From positions 17,329,501 to 17,393,500 of the forward strand of contig JBAIAC010000057.1 in the NCBI GenBank assembly GCA_037349315.1: a stretch of 64,000 bases of DNA, in the 5' to 3' direction. The position numbers and the translations under genes were made by a program. The notes beneath the pieces are model-generated. The model was not told where the DNA came from, ran no database searches, and worked only from the letters and a program-made list of their open reading frames with translations. Each line of letters starts with the position of its first letter. Position 1 is the first letter of the stretch. Positions 49,741 through 62,796 of the stretch are shown piece by piece. Source of the DNA: Chelydra serpentina. Its lineage: Eukaryota; Chordata; Testudines; Chelydridae.

Positions 49741-52700
49741 CAAAACATTACCTATTTCAAATTCAGTTGTGTCCTAAAACATTATTTCATTGGTAATTCT
49801 TGGAAGAAACATTGTTTTCAAAGTATAACTGCCTATGTGAGTGATCAAATTCATTCAAATTTCTTGTGCTTTCCAACATATAGCATTGTGGACACCAGAC
49901 TGAAAGCTAGGTGAAATTACAAATAGTCCAAAGGGGGCACTGTTATTTAATAGGTGTTCTATAACCTAATCGCATCTAGTTCTGATACTTACTACTTTGC
50001 TTTTTAAAAGGGTTCAAATGCATCTGAATGTTCTTGCAGAGCTTGTTAACCATTATTAATTATAATTATCTCATATGGAGAAGGAATTTGGAGACTGCAA
50101 TTTGTTAGCCCCTGTTCCTTTTTGTTACTATTATATATTGTGGGGGGCCTCTAGCAGCCCCCACATAGGTATCTGTCCTTATTGTACTATATGGTGTACA
50201 AACATGTGGGAAGAGAGTCTCTGTCCCAAGAATCTTAGTTTAGGTGAAATGGTTAAATTTGTTTGTGCTAATGTTTATGACAAAGTTGAGACTTGTAAGT
50301 TAAAGTGCTTTTGCAATATAGACTGAGTTTGCTACAGACAACACAAACATGTTCTCTACATTCTGCTTAATTGCGTCACTGGCATTTCAATGATTTGCCA
50401 TGGTGAACAATTTGCCTTAGAATTCTCGTGCCTTTTTAAAAAGGCTTAAATTTAAAAAATGCTAGTCACCATCTTTCTGGGTGATTACTAGCTATGTTTT
50501 TTGGAGTATTTTGTTGCTTTTATTGACTTCTACGTTTGACGATCCTGGAGGTCTTTTTGAAATTAGTTTTCTCTGTATCTTTTGGGCTATGCTCTACCCC
50601 AGTGAACACTTGCTTTTCAAGAAAGAAAAAAAGATTAAAACTTCTGTTACCAAAAAAAAAAAAATCATTTCGGGACTTTCTGAATGTCCAAATTAACACA
50701 CTCCATCAGATATCTTGATCAAACTATATTACAATACTCTAAACACAAAAATTGTTGGGGACATTAAACTTCAGTGGGCACACATTTCCTTTGCCTCTCG
50801 GTGCTGTTTGGTGTCTTTCATAACAATTGTATTAGATCAGAATGTAGAGACTATTTCTTCCCCCACATACTGTTTTGTTTTTATGAGTCTGGTAGACATT
50901 TGCATGGGTTTTATGGCTTCTGACCTGACCAAACTGGAGTGAGAAAATGTATACCTGCTTCTCAAAATGAGTTTTCCCTTTGTGTCAATGTAGTAACTTA
51001 AAGGGTACAGATCCAATGAAAACGTCAGCCGTACAACAGTCCATAAAGCATTTTTTAACTTGCATTCTAGTCATGGTATGCCAGTTTAAAAAAAACAAAC
51101 CTGCCTTAAATCATTGGGCCAAATTCTGTAGGCCTTATTCCTTACTCAAAGCAGTGAAGTCAGTGGGGGTATGGCCTATGTGAGGGTTGCAGGTTTTTGC
51201 TTGTGGTGACTATCTGGCTTGTAATTCTGTTAATACAAGAGCATACATCTTAACCTCTTCTTCTATCAGAGTCTGGCTTCGTAGTAATTAAAGTTGTCAT
51301 GAAAAGATGTATCTCTTTGTGGTAACCAAACAAAATCCCACATCCCGAAATAGTATTTTCATTTTAGTAAATTATGAGGATCGGTGCGGGAGGAAATCTG
51401 ATATAGATTAAGCTTAACTGGAGTCAAATTTAAGTACTGTCTTCCCTCCCTGGAAGGAACAGAACTTTTACTTAATGCACTTTTCAGACTGCTTAGAGAC
51501 GCTTGACAGAGGGAAAGTGTCAAAATTTTTGTTTATGGGGACAAAGGCTAAAGTTACTCTAATATAATCTGTTACAGAAAATAGCAAGGAACAGAAATAA
51601 CATTAAAACTGTTTGCCTGAACTACAAAGCTACATCTTTGGATACCTTTACACCAAAATACAAGTTATTTTAATGCTTTGATTGATTTTGAAAGTGAAGT
51701 GATCTGTTTTACACAAATTGAAAATGAAATTCCGTTAATTTTGATACTTGCAAGACTTACAAGCTGCATTGATTTCTTTATGCAACTTGTGGATGCCCAA
51801 ATGCACTAGTTAAACCTTGCAAAAAACTCTTTAAATAAAACCCTTATTTTTAGAAGACTCTTCCCCATAGTTTAGTGCATCAGTGGTATTATACCAAAAG
51901 ATATTGCCATAAACATATCATAATAACAAAATGGAAGAACATAGTATGTTCGGTGACAGACACAAAGGAAGAATTTTATACCACCTTTCCAATACCATTT
52001 TGACAGAATCAAATAGTAAATAAAATAAAATTAAAAAAAAAACAATTACGCTTGCACATCTGTGTCTTGACCTTTCCTTCTGCATAACTTGTTAGAAAAT
52101 AATGTATGGCAGGATTTTTCATCTTGAAAATGGGTTTCACCTCACACACCCATGTTTAAATTGAATTGTGCAAGTGTCCTGCTGGGGTTGGTGGGGGAGC
52201 CATGAAATGGGATTCCTATAATTATTTGATCACTCATTTATAGCAGTTGCTTAAATGTCTGTATTGATATGAAGGTGTTTGACTTAAAAAAAAAAAAAAA
52301 AAAAAATAGGTTGCCAGATTTCTAGTAATTCCAAAACTTTTTGAGCAAAAATGTTAAAGCAATTATGTTCTGGTAGACTTAATTTCACATTGAAAAGGTT
52401 AAATTCTTAATTTTTAATTTTAACAATTCATTAAGGTTAGTCTGCATTTACAAAGAGCTAAATGTCTTTTCTAGTACTATAATTTATTCTAACAGGACTC
52501 AATTTCATTAGTATATATTGATACAAGATGACGATCTTTCAACAAGCATACTGTTTAAGCATTTTTTATTTTTTTTTCAAAATTCGTAATCCAAAAGAAC
52601 TAGGAGATAGCCACATGAATGCGATTTTGTATTTATAAACACCTGGTTATATTTTTGCCCCCTCTGCATTTGGACCCCATTATCTAAGCCCATTTGTTGT

Positions 52701-54440
52701 ATTTGAATAATAAAAAATACAGTAAACACTCTTGCTATAAGGCTAGTAATAAAACAAATGCAAAGTATCGCGAGGGAATGTTACGCTTTAGTATAGAGGT
52801 AGTACTACACTTAAGCACCCAATCCTGGGGTCCTAATGCAAACAAAACCTCCTATTATTTCAACGGAAGTTGTTGCTTGGTGAAGTACCACAAGGTTGGG
52901 TTCTTACTGTTTTCCTATATATAGGTCAAATCCTGAAAATTTCCTATCTGTAATCTTTGCTCACCCATTGACTTAAATAGAACAATTTGTGTGAGTAAGG
53001 CTACTTGCATGACTACAGCTTACAAAATTGGGCTCTCAATCACTTGAGTGAGCTATTTGTGAGTGGCCAAGAGCCTTATAGAAAGAGTGCACTGTGTGAT
53101 GCGTGTTTTCCTGTTTCGCTAAAAAATGGGAGCTTCTGTTAACTTAAGACTTGTATGAAGCTGCTTTGTGTGTAATGAATTGGCTTACTTAATCTGTCTG
53201 GACAAAGTCCACAGTGACAAACTGGTATATTTTAATTTAGCATCTAAAATCTATTGGGTAGAAAAGAGTATCTTAATCTTTTTATTTATTTTTTTAAAGC
53301 AAAACATTACATGGGCAAGGTGTATCTGTCAAATAACTGAGTATCGGTCAGGAACCTGTGAAATTTTAAAGTAGTTGAGTCCCTCTGGAGAAATATTTTA
53401 ACATCTTGTTTGGAGGTTACCAGAAGCTCTGAGTGACAAGTCAGAATATATTGCATCATATTTTCTGATGTTATCCAGAAACCTGTAAGTGTCACTTTCC
53501 TGTTTTAACTCCTTCCTTTTATTACCTGACTATCAGGGAAGCGTGGTTGAGGCTGCCCTGACCTGACATGTCATGATGTCGACTTGCTAGGTGGGGTTCG
53601 CAGGGGACATTAACCATTGGAGTTGTCGGTAAGAGAACTTTCTTTCTAATTTTCTTCAGTAAGATGAAAAAGGGCTTTTGGGGGTGGAGGGAGGAGCCAG
53701 GCTATTATGCCTTATTATAAGCATTTGTCGAGAGCCACCATTTCAACGGAGAGTTTCCAAATGTAAAGGTAATGCTTAAAGTTAAATCCATCATGTCCAT
53801 ATCCAAGCGGTGAGCGTGACTTGGCTTCTGCAGCTGAACGTCTTAGCTAAATGATCTTTGTTTTTTCTCTTCCAAATTATTTAAGATTGTGTAATATTTA
53901 AAAACAAACTATTCTATAGATGTTAGAAAGAGATATAGGAGGCTCTAGGTGCTTCAGAAGTGTATCAAGAATTAAAACAAGCTTATTTTGGCTACATCAG
54001 GAACAAGCTAATGAAGCATATGAAATAGTTCTTCACCCCCCCGTCTCAAAAAGCGGATTCAGAATTTTTCCCAGTAGGCCTTTTAAACTCATAAAACCAT
54101 AGTTTTAAGAGACGTTACTAAAATAGAGGTGGCATGAGCATAGTGCATGTTCCTGTTGAACCTGAAAATGAGATGTGAGGTCTCAACTAGGGACTGTCCT
54201 AGTAACTTGTACCCACCTAGCAAAACCACCATGCAATCTAGAACAGATGGGCATTGTTCACGGAAAGCCTGTGACTATACAATGTTGTGACAGAGTTGAG
54301 GTATGTTGGCAAAACTTAGAGGAAACGAGTTAAACAGAAGGTGCTGCATGTCAAGATTGAAGTTCATTGACAAGATTGAGGTGGGAATCCTGTACAATAC
54401 CTGCTAGTACTATGCTTGGCTTGTTCAATACCTGTTTCCC
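49741..54440. other. Downstream flank of HNRNPR without recognised genes
   Basis: AT-rich sequence with several further AATAAA motifs (51834-51839, about 52020-52030), a poly(A) run at 50652-50663 and another at about 52286-52306. Part could be extended 3'UTR. No coding exon, splice-site pair with coding, or clear transposon was recognised. Scattered old repeats are likely but not identifiable by eye. Confidence 0.55.
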
Positions 54441-55505
54441 TACATAACATAAGAATGGGCAAACTGGGTCAGACCAGTACTTCATCTAGCCCAGTATCCT
54501 GTCTTCTGACAATGGCCAATACCAGATGCTTCAAAGGGAATGTACAGAACAGGGCAATTGAGTGATTCATTCCCCATCATCCACTCCCAGCATCTGGCAG
54601 TCAGAGGCCATGGGACACTACTGTATCCCTGGCCATCTTGATTAATAGCCATTGGTGGCTCTGTCCTCCATTGAACTTGTCTAATTCTTTTTTAATACAG
54701 TTTTATAGTTTTGGCCTGCAACATCTGGCAACAAGTTTCACAAGTTGACTGTACGTTTGTGAAGTGCTTCCTTTTGTTTGTTTTAAACCTTCAGATCCCA
54801 TGACTGCTTAGTTTGCTTAAGAGCTTTTGGTGAAGGATCTTGTCAGACTTTCTGAAAGTCCATGCATGAGAGATTCACTGGATCACCTTTGTGTACATTT
54901 GTTGCAACCCTTAAAGCATTCTAATAGATTGGTGAGGCATGATTTCCCTTTACAAAAGACATGTGGACTCTTCCCCAATGAACTGTATTCATCTTTGTGT
55001 CTGATCATTCTATTCTTCCTTTTGTTTGTTTTAAACCTGCTGCCTATTAAATTTCATTTGGTGACCCCTAGTTCTTGTTATGAGAAGGAGTAAATAACAC
55101 TTCCTTCTTTACTTTCCCACACCAGTCATGATTTTATAGACCTCTGTAGACTGTTCCTCAGGTTTGTCACCTAAAAAGAATGGCTCAGATGTGGAAATCT
55201 CCCTTGCATCATCTGCAGTGAAGACCAATGCAAATAATCCATTTAGCTTTTCTGCAATGATTTTGTCTTGAGTGCTCCTTTAGTACCGTGATCATCCAGT
55301 GGCCCCATTGATTGATTGTTTGGCAGACTTCTGGTTTCTAACATACTTAAAAAAAATTTTGCTGTTAGGTTTTAGACTTTTGCTATCATACTTGACTTGC
55401 CAGAGTTTATGCTCCTATCTATTTTCATCAGTAGGATTTGACTTCCAATTTTTAAAACAATGCCTTTTTGCCTCTAACCATTTCTTTTACTCTGTTTAGC
55501 CTTGG
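54441..55505 (-). repeat. CR1/L3-like LINE fragment (old)
   Basis: On the - strand, 3' end features (ACATAAGAATGGGC-type terminus at 54441) and ORF2 RT/C-terminal remnants are recognisable from the pattern of the + strand text, for example GGTCAGACCAGTACTTCATC and CAACAAGTTTCACAAGTTGA. Many substitutions are present and no open frame remains. Confidence 0.6.
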
Positions 55506-55518
55506 TGGCATTCCTAGA

Positions 55519-55885
55519 CTCTCAGACTTTAAGGCCAGAAGGGACCACTGTGATCATCTACTCTGACCCTCCTGCACTTAGGCCACAAAGCCTCACCCAC
55601 CCACGCCTGTAATAGACCCGTTACCTCTGGCTGAATTACTGAAGTTCTCAAATCAAGATTTAAAGACTTCCAAGTTAGAGAATCCATCATTTACTCTAGT
55701 TTAAACCTGCAAGTGACCTACTCCATGTTGCAGAGGAAGGTGAAAAATCTCCAGGTGCTCTGCCAATCTGATCTGGGGGGGAAATTCCTTCTCAACACCA
55801 AATATGGTAATCAGATCCTGAGCTTGTTGACAAGACCCACCAGACTGACACCTGGAAAAGAGTTCTCTGTAGTAACTCAACTGTC
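55519..55885 (-). repeat. CR1-like LINE 3' end, different family
   Basis: Contains GGCCAGAAGGGACCACTGTG followed by ATCATCTACTCTGACC, the usual CR1-like 3' tail in - orientation. It adjoins the previous fragment. Confidence 0.6.
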
Positions 55886-55889
55886 TGTG

Positions 55890-56461
55890 ACAGATCCCCA
55901 GGCTACAACCTGGAATTGTGGGACCGCTATAGTTTCTTGACTCTCCAGCCTGGGCTGTCTCTCATGATGTTTTGCTAGGGTCAAGCAGAAAACCCCTCGA
56001 GGTTCTGTGATCACGCAGTCAACAACATGCTGCATCGCAGGGACACACCCAGCTAAATTGCATGAATGCTCTCTAATCCACTCATGAACCCCACACAGAA
56101 AAACACAAGCAAATACCCCCAGTGTTGCACCCCAGAAATGTACCATCTTACACTGCTAAAGACCTTCTACTGAACAATATAAAGTCCATTAATTCATTCA
56201 CTGCTTCATCAAAAGATAGTGGACAAGCACCAACCTTTGTCATCTGAGCAGATTCCCCAGGCACTTTAGGCAAAGTCACTGGTAAAGATAAACCATTAAA
56301 ATAAGTTTATTAACTACAGAAAGATTTTAAATGAGTAACTGTTATGCTTAGAGGTCATAGTTGGTTACATAAGAAATAAAAGGTAAAATCAGTCTCTATT
56401 CTGAACATTATCAGACCAGTCTCTATTCTGAACATTATCAGACCAAGCTATCCCTCCCCAG
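55890..56461. other. Unassigned repeat-like region (possibly LTR-derived)
   Basis: The sequence does not resemble the neighbouring CR1 fragments and looks like dispersed-repeat sequence. I could not find paired LTR ends or coding. It contains a 27-bp tandem duplication at 56390-56443. Confidence 0.25.
56390..56443 (+). repeat. Exact 27-bp tandem duplication
   Basis: Two adjacent identical units that begin CAGTCTCTATTCTGAACATT, at 56390-56416 and 56417-56443. Confidence 0.95.
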
Positions 56462-56641
56462 GAGGGAGGGATAGCTCAGTGGTTTGAGCATTGGCCTGCT
56501 AAACCCAGGGTTGTGAGTTCAATTCTTGAGGGGGCCATTTGGGGATCTGGGGCAAAAATTGGGGATTGGCCCTGCTTTGAGCAGGGGGTTGGACTAGATG
56601 ACCTCCTAAGGTCCCTTCCAACCCTGAGATTCTATGATTCT
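56462..56641 (+). repeat. tRNA-derived SINE with CR1-like tail
   Basis: Starts GGAGGGAGGGATAGCTCAGT with the usual A and B boxes and ends in GAGATTCTATGATTCTGA. It shows few differences from the copies at 10256 and 14963. Confidence 0.93.
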
Positions 56642-57309
56642 GAGCAAGATTGACTCGAGCAATTTTTCTAACCGTACCGGAAGTTGCAGGAAGAATTCTA
56701 TTCACAGTTTATACGAAATAAAAAGCATTCTAGCTAGGACCATCCCTCCTCAGTTCACTGAGGCTTCTCTTTGTTTTCCAAAAGATCTTGGTTTCCAGTT
56801 GTTGAGATGGAGGTGGAGAGAGGTGGACTCATGATGCCACTGTCCCTTATTTTATACTCTTCATGTGCCTGGAAAAATAACTAGCTCAAATGTGGAGTTA
56901 AGCATCAGGTGTCTGGATGTGTCTTGTTGAGTCAGAGTTAAGCAATCCCTATTGCGTGGAGCTTGAGCAATTCTCTTTGTTGAATTGTAAATCTGTTTAC
57001 TATGCCCTGCTGGTCAATGGCTGGTGAGGGTGTCTTAACATCTGTCTAGGTGTGGGCCACCTCTCTTGTTGCCACTGGGGAGCTAGCTGTGGGCATCTCC
57101 GAGACTCAACATATTTCAGTAACAACCATATAGCAAAATCTCATAATTCCACATGCAATGATATATGTATTTTGACTGAACAACGAATTTCCGCAATCAT
57201 TACTTTTCATGATACCTTGCAGAGCATTCTTTGTACAAAATATAACCATATAACAGTGGTGAATATGTGGGTGTAGGGTTCTATTTTGAGGTACAGTATG
57301 TGTCACCCT

Positions 57310-60300
57310 CCCTGTCTAGTGCCCCATCTCTGGCTGTTAGGAATATTTGCTTCTAGCAGGTGTAGATGGGCCACATATCATTTTAGGCAGTCTCATCGTA
57401 CCATCCTCTCCATAAATTTATCCAGCTGGATCTTGAAGTCAGTTAGGTTTTTTGCCCCTGCTGCTCCCCATGGAAGGCTGTTCCAAAACTTCACTCCTCT
57501 GATGGTTTGAAACCTTGATCTTATTGAAAGCCTAAACTTGCTGATGGCCGGTTTGTATCCATTTGTTCTTGTGGCAACACTGGTGCTTAACTGAAATAAC
57601 TCCTCTCCCTCCCTGGTATTTATCCCTCTGATACATTTAGAGAAAGCAATCACATCTCCCATCAGCTTTTGTTTGGGTAAGTTAAGCTTGTGAGGCTCTG
57701 AGTCTCCCCACATAAGGTAGGTTTTGAATTCCTCTGATCATCCTAGTAACACTTCTCTGAACTTGTTCCAGTTTGAATTCATCTTTCTTAAACATGGGAG
57801 ATGAGAAATGCACACAGTATTTTAGATGGTCTCACCATGTCTTGTATAATGGTACTAAGGCTTTCCTGATCGCATTAGCCTTTTTCACAGCAGCATCAAG
57901 TTGGCAGTTCATAGTCATCCTGTGATCAACCAATACACCCAGGTCTTTCTCCTCCTCTGTCTCTTCTAGCTAATAAGTACTCTTATTTTGGTCCTCTTAC
58001 TATTCTTTTTAATTTGGGGTATACAATTAATTTGCACTTCTACAATGGCTTTAAAATTTCCATTCAGCTTGCAGGCATTTCACTCTTGTGACTCTTCCTT
58101 TTAAGTTCTATTTTAACTAGCTTCATTTTTTGTGTAGTTCCCCTTCCTGAAGTTAAATGCTACTGTAGTGGGCTTCTTCAGTATTTTTTTCTCACCAACA
58201 AGGATGTTATGTTTAACTACTGAGCGTTCAGCTATATTCACCTCTTGGACCAGACCCTGTGCTCCACCTAAAACTGAATCAAAAATTGCCCCTCTCTTTG
58301 TGGGTTCTAGGACAGGCTGCTCCAAGAAGCAGTCATTTATGGTGTCAAGAAACTTTATCTCTGCATCCCGTCCTGTAGTGACATGTATGCAGTAAATATG
58401 GGGATATTTGAAATCTGCCATTATTATTGAGTTTTTTCTATTTTTATAGCCTCTCTCATCTACCTGAGCATTTCACCATCCTGGTCAGTTGGTCAGTGTT
58501 CATACTGCTATACTCTTCTTATTCAAGCATGTAATTTATTCTATAGAGAGATTCTATGTTATAGTTTGATTTTTACTATATTTGACATTCTTTCACATAT
58601 ACTGATAGGTGGTTGGCACTGTAACCTCCATCATTCCTGTATAATTTGTACCTGGTATTAGTGTCCCATTGATTGTCATCATTCCACCAAGTTTCTGTGA
58701 TACCTACTATCTCCATATCCTCATTTAATATCTTGCACACGAGTTCAGCCATCTTAGTAATCAGACTTCTAGCATTTGTATACATACAGTTACAAAATTG
58801 GTCAATATTTGTCTCCCTTAATGTGATGTAATTGAATGAGATGCTTTTTCATTTGACTGTTTTTCTGTTCAATTTGTACCTCTACTTTATCAACTTCTAT
58901 CCACTCCTCTTTACTAGGGTATAGAGAATTCCTGTTAATATAACCTCCTCTATTGGATGTCTGTCCAAACCATGTGCTCCTCTGCACCTTGTCCCCTAGC
59001 CCTTTTTAAACCCACCCCTCCTACCATCGTTTTTATTTTGAATGCCAGTACTCTGGTTCCATTGTGGTTTAGGTGGAACTCATTCTTCCTGTATAGGTTC
59101 CTCCTTTCCCCAAAGGTTCCCCAGTTCCTAATAAACGTATATCCCTTCTTCCAATACTATCATCTCTGACATGCATTGAGTCCCTTCAGTTCTTCCTGTT
59201 TTTCTTGCTGTGCCTGTGGAACTGGAAACATTTTAGAGAATGCCACCATGGAGGTCCTGGACTTTAATCTATCTTGCAGCCTAAAATTGGCCTCCAGGAC
59301 CTCTCTCTCCAACCTTTTCCTATGTCATTGGTACCTACATTTACCATGGCCACTGCACATACATCATAGAATCTCAGGGTTGGAAGGGACCTCAGGAGGT
59401 CATCTAGTCCAACCCCCTGCTCAAAGCAGGACCAACCCCAACTAGATCATCCCAGCCAGGGCTTTGTCAAGCCTGACCTTAAAAACCTCCAAGGAAGGAG
59501 ACTCCACCACCTCCCTAGGTAACCCATTCCAGTGCTTCACCACCCTACTAGTGAAAAAGTTTTTCCTAATATCCAACCTAAACCTCCCCCTCTGCAACTT
59601 GAGACCATTACTCCTTGTTCTGTCATCTTCTACCACTGAGAACAGTCTAGATCCATCCTCTTTGGAACCCCCTTTTAGGTAGTTGAAAGCAGCTATCAAA
59701 TCCCCCCTCACTCTTCTCTTCTGCAGGCTAAACAATCTCAGTTCCCTCAGCCTCTCCTCATAAGTCATGTGCTCCAGCCCCCTAATCATTTTTGTTGCTC
59801 TCCGTTGGACTCTTTCCAATTTATCCACATCCTTCTTGTAGTGTGGGGCCCAAAACTGGACACAGTACTCCAAATGAGGCCTCACCAGTGCCGAATAGAG
59901 GGGAATAATCACGTCCCTCGATCTGCTGGAAATGCCCCTACTTATACAGCCCAAAATGCCGTTAGCCTTCTTGGCAACAAGGGCACACTGTTGACTCATA
60001 TTCAGCTTTTCGTCCACTGTAACCCCTAGGTCCTTTTCTGCAGGACTGCTGCCCAGCCATTCGGTCCCTAGTCTGTAGCAGTGCATGGGATTCTTCCGTC
60101 CTAAGTGCAGGACTCTGCACTTCTCCTTGTTGAACCTCATCAGATTTCTTTTGGCCCAATCCTCTAATTTGTCTAGGTCCCTCTGTATCCTATCCCTACC
60201 CTCCAGCGTATCAACCACTCCTCCCAGTTTAGTATCATCTGTCTAGATGTTTCGAAAGATCCACTACCGACGCACCCGGCAGTCAATTCATGCAGTTCTC

Positions 60301-60905
60301 CCGATCAACACAAGCCAACTATCTGTACTTCTAATGATCAAATCCCCCGTTACTATTGCCTGTCTCTTCCTAATAAATGGGATTCCGTCTGCAGGATGGG
60401 TATCCTCAGTGTGAGAGGATACCAAAACATCATCTGGAAGGAGGGTCCCAACTATGGGATCGTTTCCCTCCGCTCCAGTTTGAGGATCTTCTACCCCAAG
60501 ACTTTCATTCTCAGGAGCACAGAGGCTGTCAGACTGGGGGTGGAACTCCTCCATGTATCCCTGAAAGTTTTCTCTGTGTACCTCTCTAACTCCTGTTGTT
60601 CCTCCAGTTTATCCACTTGGTCTCCAGAGCCTTTACTCTGTCTCAGAGGGCCATGAGCTTCTTGCACCGAATGCATATGTAAGGCAGGTAATCATACATG
60701 CTACATTCAGTGCAATAAACTGGATAGCCTCCACTCTGGACTTCTGCCTGCATTGTTTTCACTCATGCAGCTTTTTGTTTTTCTTGATTGGTGTTTATTG
60801 GCCTAAGTGTGGAGAATGTTAGCTGTCCCTGGTTATCTTGGTCCCTCTTTAAACTCCCTTGCACAACTCCTCTGTTTGGCAGCTCCTTGTCTTTAAGAGC
60901 TGGCT
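57310..60905 (-). mobile_element. Old CR1 LINE with both ORFs, split by a younger CR1
   Basis: In - orientation, the 5'UTR (60905 to about 60750) is followed by an ORF1 zinc-finger remnant (CTEC...CIRCKKLMALRDRVKALE, about 60745-60600). The esterase block follows (VGTNDIGKG near 59330 and NEFHLNHNGTRVL near 59070). The ORF2 endonuclease (YTNARSLITKMAELV, VGITETWW, 58785-58576, then 58421-58113) and an ORF2 C-terminal remnant (57713-57393) complete it. Stops are frequent. The 59362-60241 segment is a separate later insertion. The family differs from the CR1 at 7285-9815. Confidence 0.75.
59362..60241 (-). mobile_element. Younger CR1 LINE 3' end, ORF2 C-terminus open
   Basis: A 258-codon open frame (59442-60218, - strand) begins [20 protein letters not shown]. 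It contains [26 protein letters not shown] and [22 protein letters not shown] blocks and ends at DKALAGMI. The 3'UTR ends at about 59363 in ATCATAGAAT-type repeats. The copy is truncated at about 60241, just at the RT active-site region, and inserted into the older CR1 ORF1. It is the most intact ORF2 segment in the window. Confidence 0.88.
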
Positions 60906-61411
60906 TTTAAAAACCCTGTTTTTCTCACTGAGTAGTCTCGCCCCTGATTAACAGTTGATAGATACTAAATGGATTAGGGCTCAACGCCTCATTAAGAAGT
61001 TCTCAGCTTTGTCTAGCAGGCTGGTAGGCGCAGCACACAGCCCTTCCTAACAGACCACTATATACTACACTCAAGTAGCAAGCACACAACATACAGATAA
61101 TAAACTCACCTTGTCTTTATGACCTCTTAACTCCTCTTAAAGTTGTATGTATTTAGAGATTAATCATTTTAATAGCCTACAGCAGAAATGTAGTATGATC
61201 AAATTCTACATCTTTGAAGTTTGTGCCAATTTTCACAGCAACCACAATAAAACAATGTAAAAAACCACAAGTGGTGGCTGGTTGTATTTCTTGGAGCTAC
61301 AGATTTAAAGCAATAGTGCTGTTTTATTATGATGATCATAGTGGTCCCATTTGGCCTTGGAATTCAAATCATTTAACTAAAATTTCTCTCAAGAAGTTTA
61401 AAAAAAAAGGT
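60906..61411. other. Flank without recognised features
   Basis: AT-rich sequence with no supported gene or repeat. Confidence 0.6.
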
Positions 61412-61465
61412 TTAAGTGTAGTAGCCGTGTTAGTCTGTGTCAGCAAAACGAAAAAAGAAGTACTC
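61412..61465 (+). repeat. PLE-type terminal fragment
   Basis: Contains GTAGCCGTGTTAGTCTGTGT followed by CAGCAAAA, the same start as the terminal sequence at 62318 (GTAGCTGTGTTAGTCTGTAT). Confidence 0.6.
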
Positions 61466-61785
61466 TTACAGTTGTGTTTTAAGACTGGCATCCCAAATAG
61501 GCTGTGTAGAGCTGGGAATAAAAGGTAATGGGATCTGTTAAATATAATCTTGTAGGACAATCTTTTGGAGATAAAGCAAGTGAAAGGATCACGTGTAATC
61601 ACAGGAACAGTCAAAATGGTGGGCTAGTAGTTCCCACACCTGACACGTGGAGGACGTAGTTACAACAAGCCACAATGGAAATAACTACAGGAGCCATACA
61701 AGTCTTCTGAGAAATAATACCAGCAGTCTCCATGTTAGTGAGCACATTCTGAGTTAATACAGTAGCTCATAACAGAATATTGGTA

Positions 61786-62010
61786 TAGAATCATAGGACT
61801 GGAAGGGACCTCGAGAGGTCATCTAGTCTAGTCCCCTGCACTCATGGCAGGACAAGGTATTCTCTGCAGACCATCCCTGACAGGTGTCTGTCCAGCCTGC
61901 TCTTAAAAATCTCCAATGATGGAGATTCCACAACCTCCCTAGGCCATTAATTCCAGTGCTTAACCACTCTGACAAGAAGTTTTTCCTGCTTGTCCTATTC
62001 TCAGAGGTTA
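61786..62010 (-). repeat. CR1 LINE 3' end fragment
   Basis: In + text it begins ATAGAATCATAGGACTGGAA, then GGGACCTCGAGAGGTCATCT, and runs into CACAACCTCCCTAGGCC and GACAAGAAGTTTTTCC, the C-terminal coding end. It is 5'-truncated. Confidence 0.8.
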
Positions 62011-62317
62011 ATTACCTAGAAAAAATGATTTTAAAAACATTAATGCTGCACAGTCAAGCACTCAAATTTGAAAATGCCCATTTTGTCTTTGCAACTAATT
62101 TGCCCCCCTAGTAGTTTTTAATTACATAATCGCATACGGTCTCTTCCATAGGACTCCTGCCAGTTTCAGTGAATAGATAGTTACTCAATACTTTTCATGG
62201 ACCTCTTTCAATGTGTGTCTCTAGGCCTTATTTACTGCACACCACGCAAGCGCCCTGCACAAAAATATAAAGTAATTAACTTTTTCATGAATGTTTCTAT
62301 GGTGCTAACTCTAGTAT

Positions 62318-62790
62318 AAGTTTCAGAGTGGTAGCTGTGTTAGTCTGTATCAGCAAAAACAACAAGGAGTCCTTGTTCCACTGCTTGCATCCGATGAAGT
62401 GGGTATTGACCCACGAAAGCTTATGCTTCAATACCTCTGTTAGTCTATAAGGTGCCACAGGACCCTTTGTCGCTTCTGCAGATCCAGACTAACCCGGCTA
62501 CCCCTCTGATAAAGGAGTCCTTGTGGCACCTTAGCTTATGCCCAAATAAATTTGTTAGTCTCTTTCGTGGGCTAAAACCACTTCATCAGATGCAGTGAGG
62601 GAAAAATACAGTGAGCAGTATATATCTATCTATATATCTATCTATATATGAAAAGATGGGAGTTGCCTTACCAAGTGGGGGGGTCATATATATACTGCTT
62701 ATTGTATTTTTCACTCCATGCATCTGATGAAGTGGGTTTTTGCCCACAAAAGCTTATGCCCAAATAAATTTGTTAGTCTCTAAGGTGCCT
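62318..62790. repeat. Composite PLE tail fragments forming a foldback
   Basis: There are several pieces of the same tail as at 40590-40668. Sense tail pieces are at about 62385-62455 (GATGAAGTGGGTATTGACCC), 62530-62562 and 62715-62790. An inverted piece lies at 62564-62600. Arms 62564-62624 and 62689-62750 are inverted copies of each other around a TATC-rich loop. Confidence 0.75.
62620..62650. repeat. TATC/TATA microsatellite
   Basis: Interrupted TATATCTATCTATATATCTA run in the loop of the PLE foldback. Confidence 0.85.
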
Positions 62791-62796
62791 TAAGTA

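Noticed and set aside
62620..62650. Short direct repeats as a CRISPR-like array
   Set aside because: It is a TATC microsatellite with no spacers, in vertebrate DNA.
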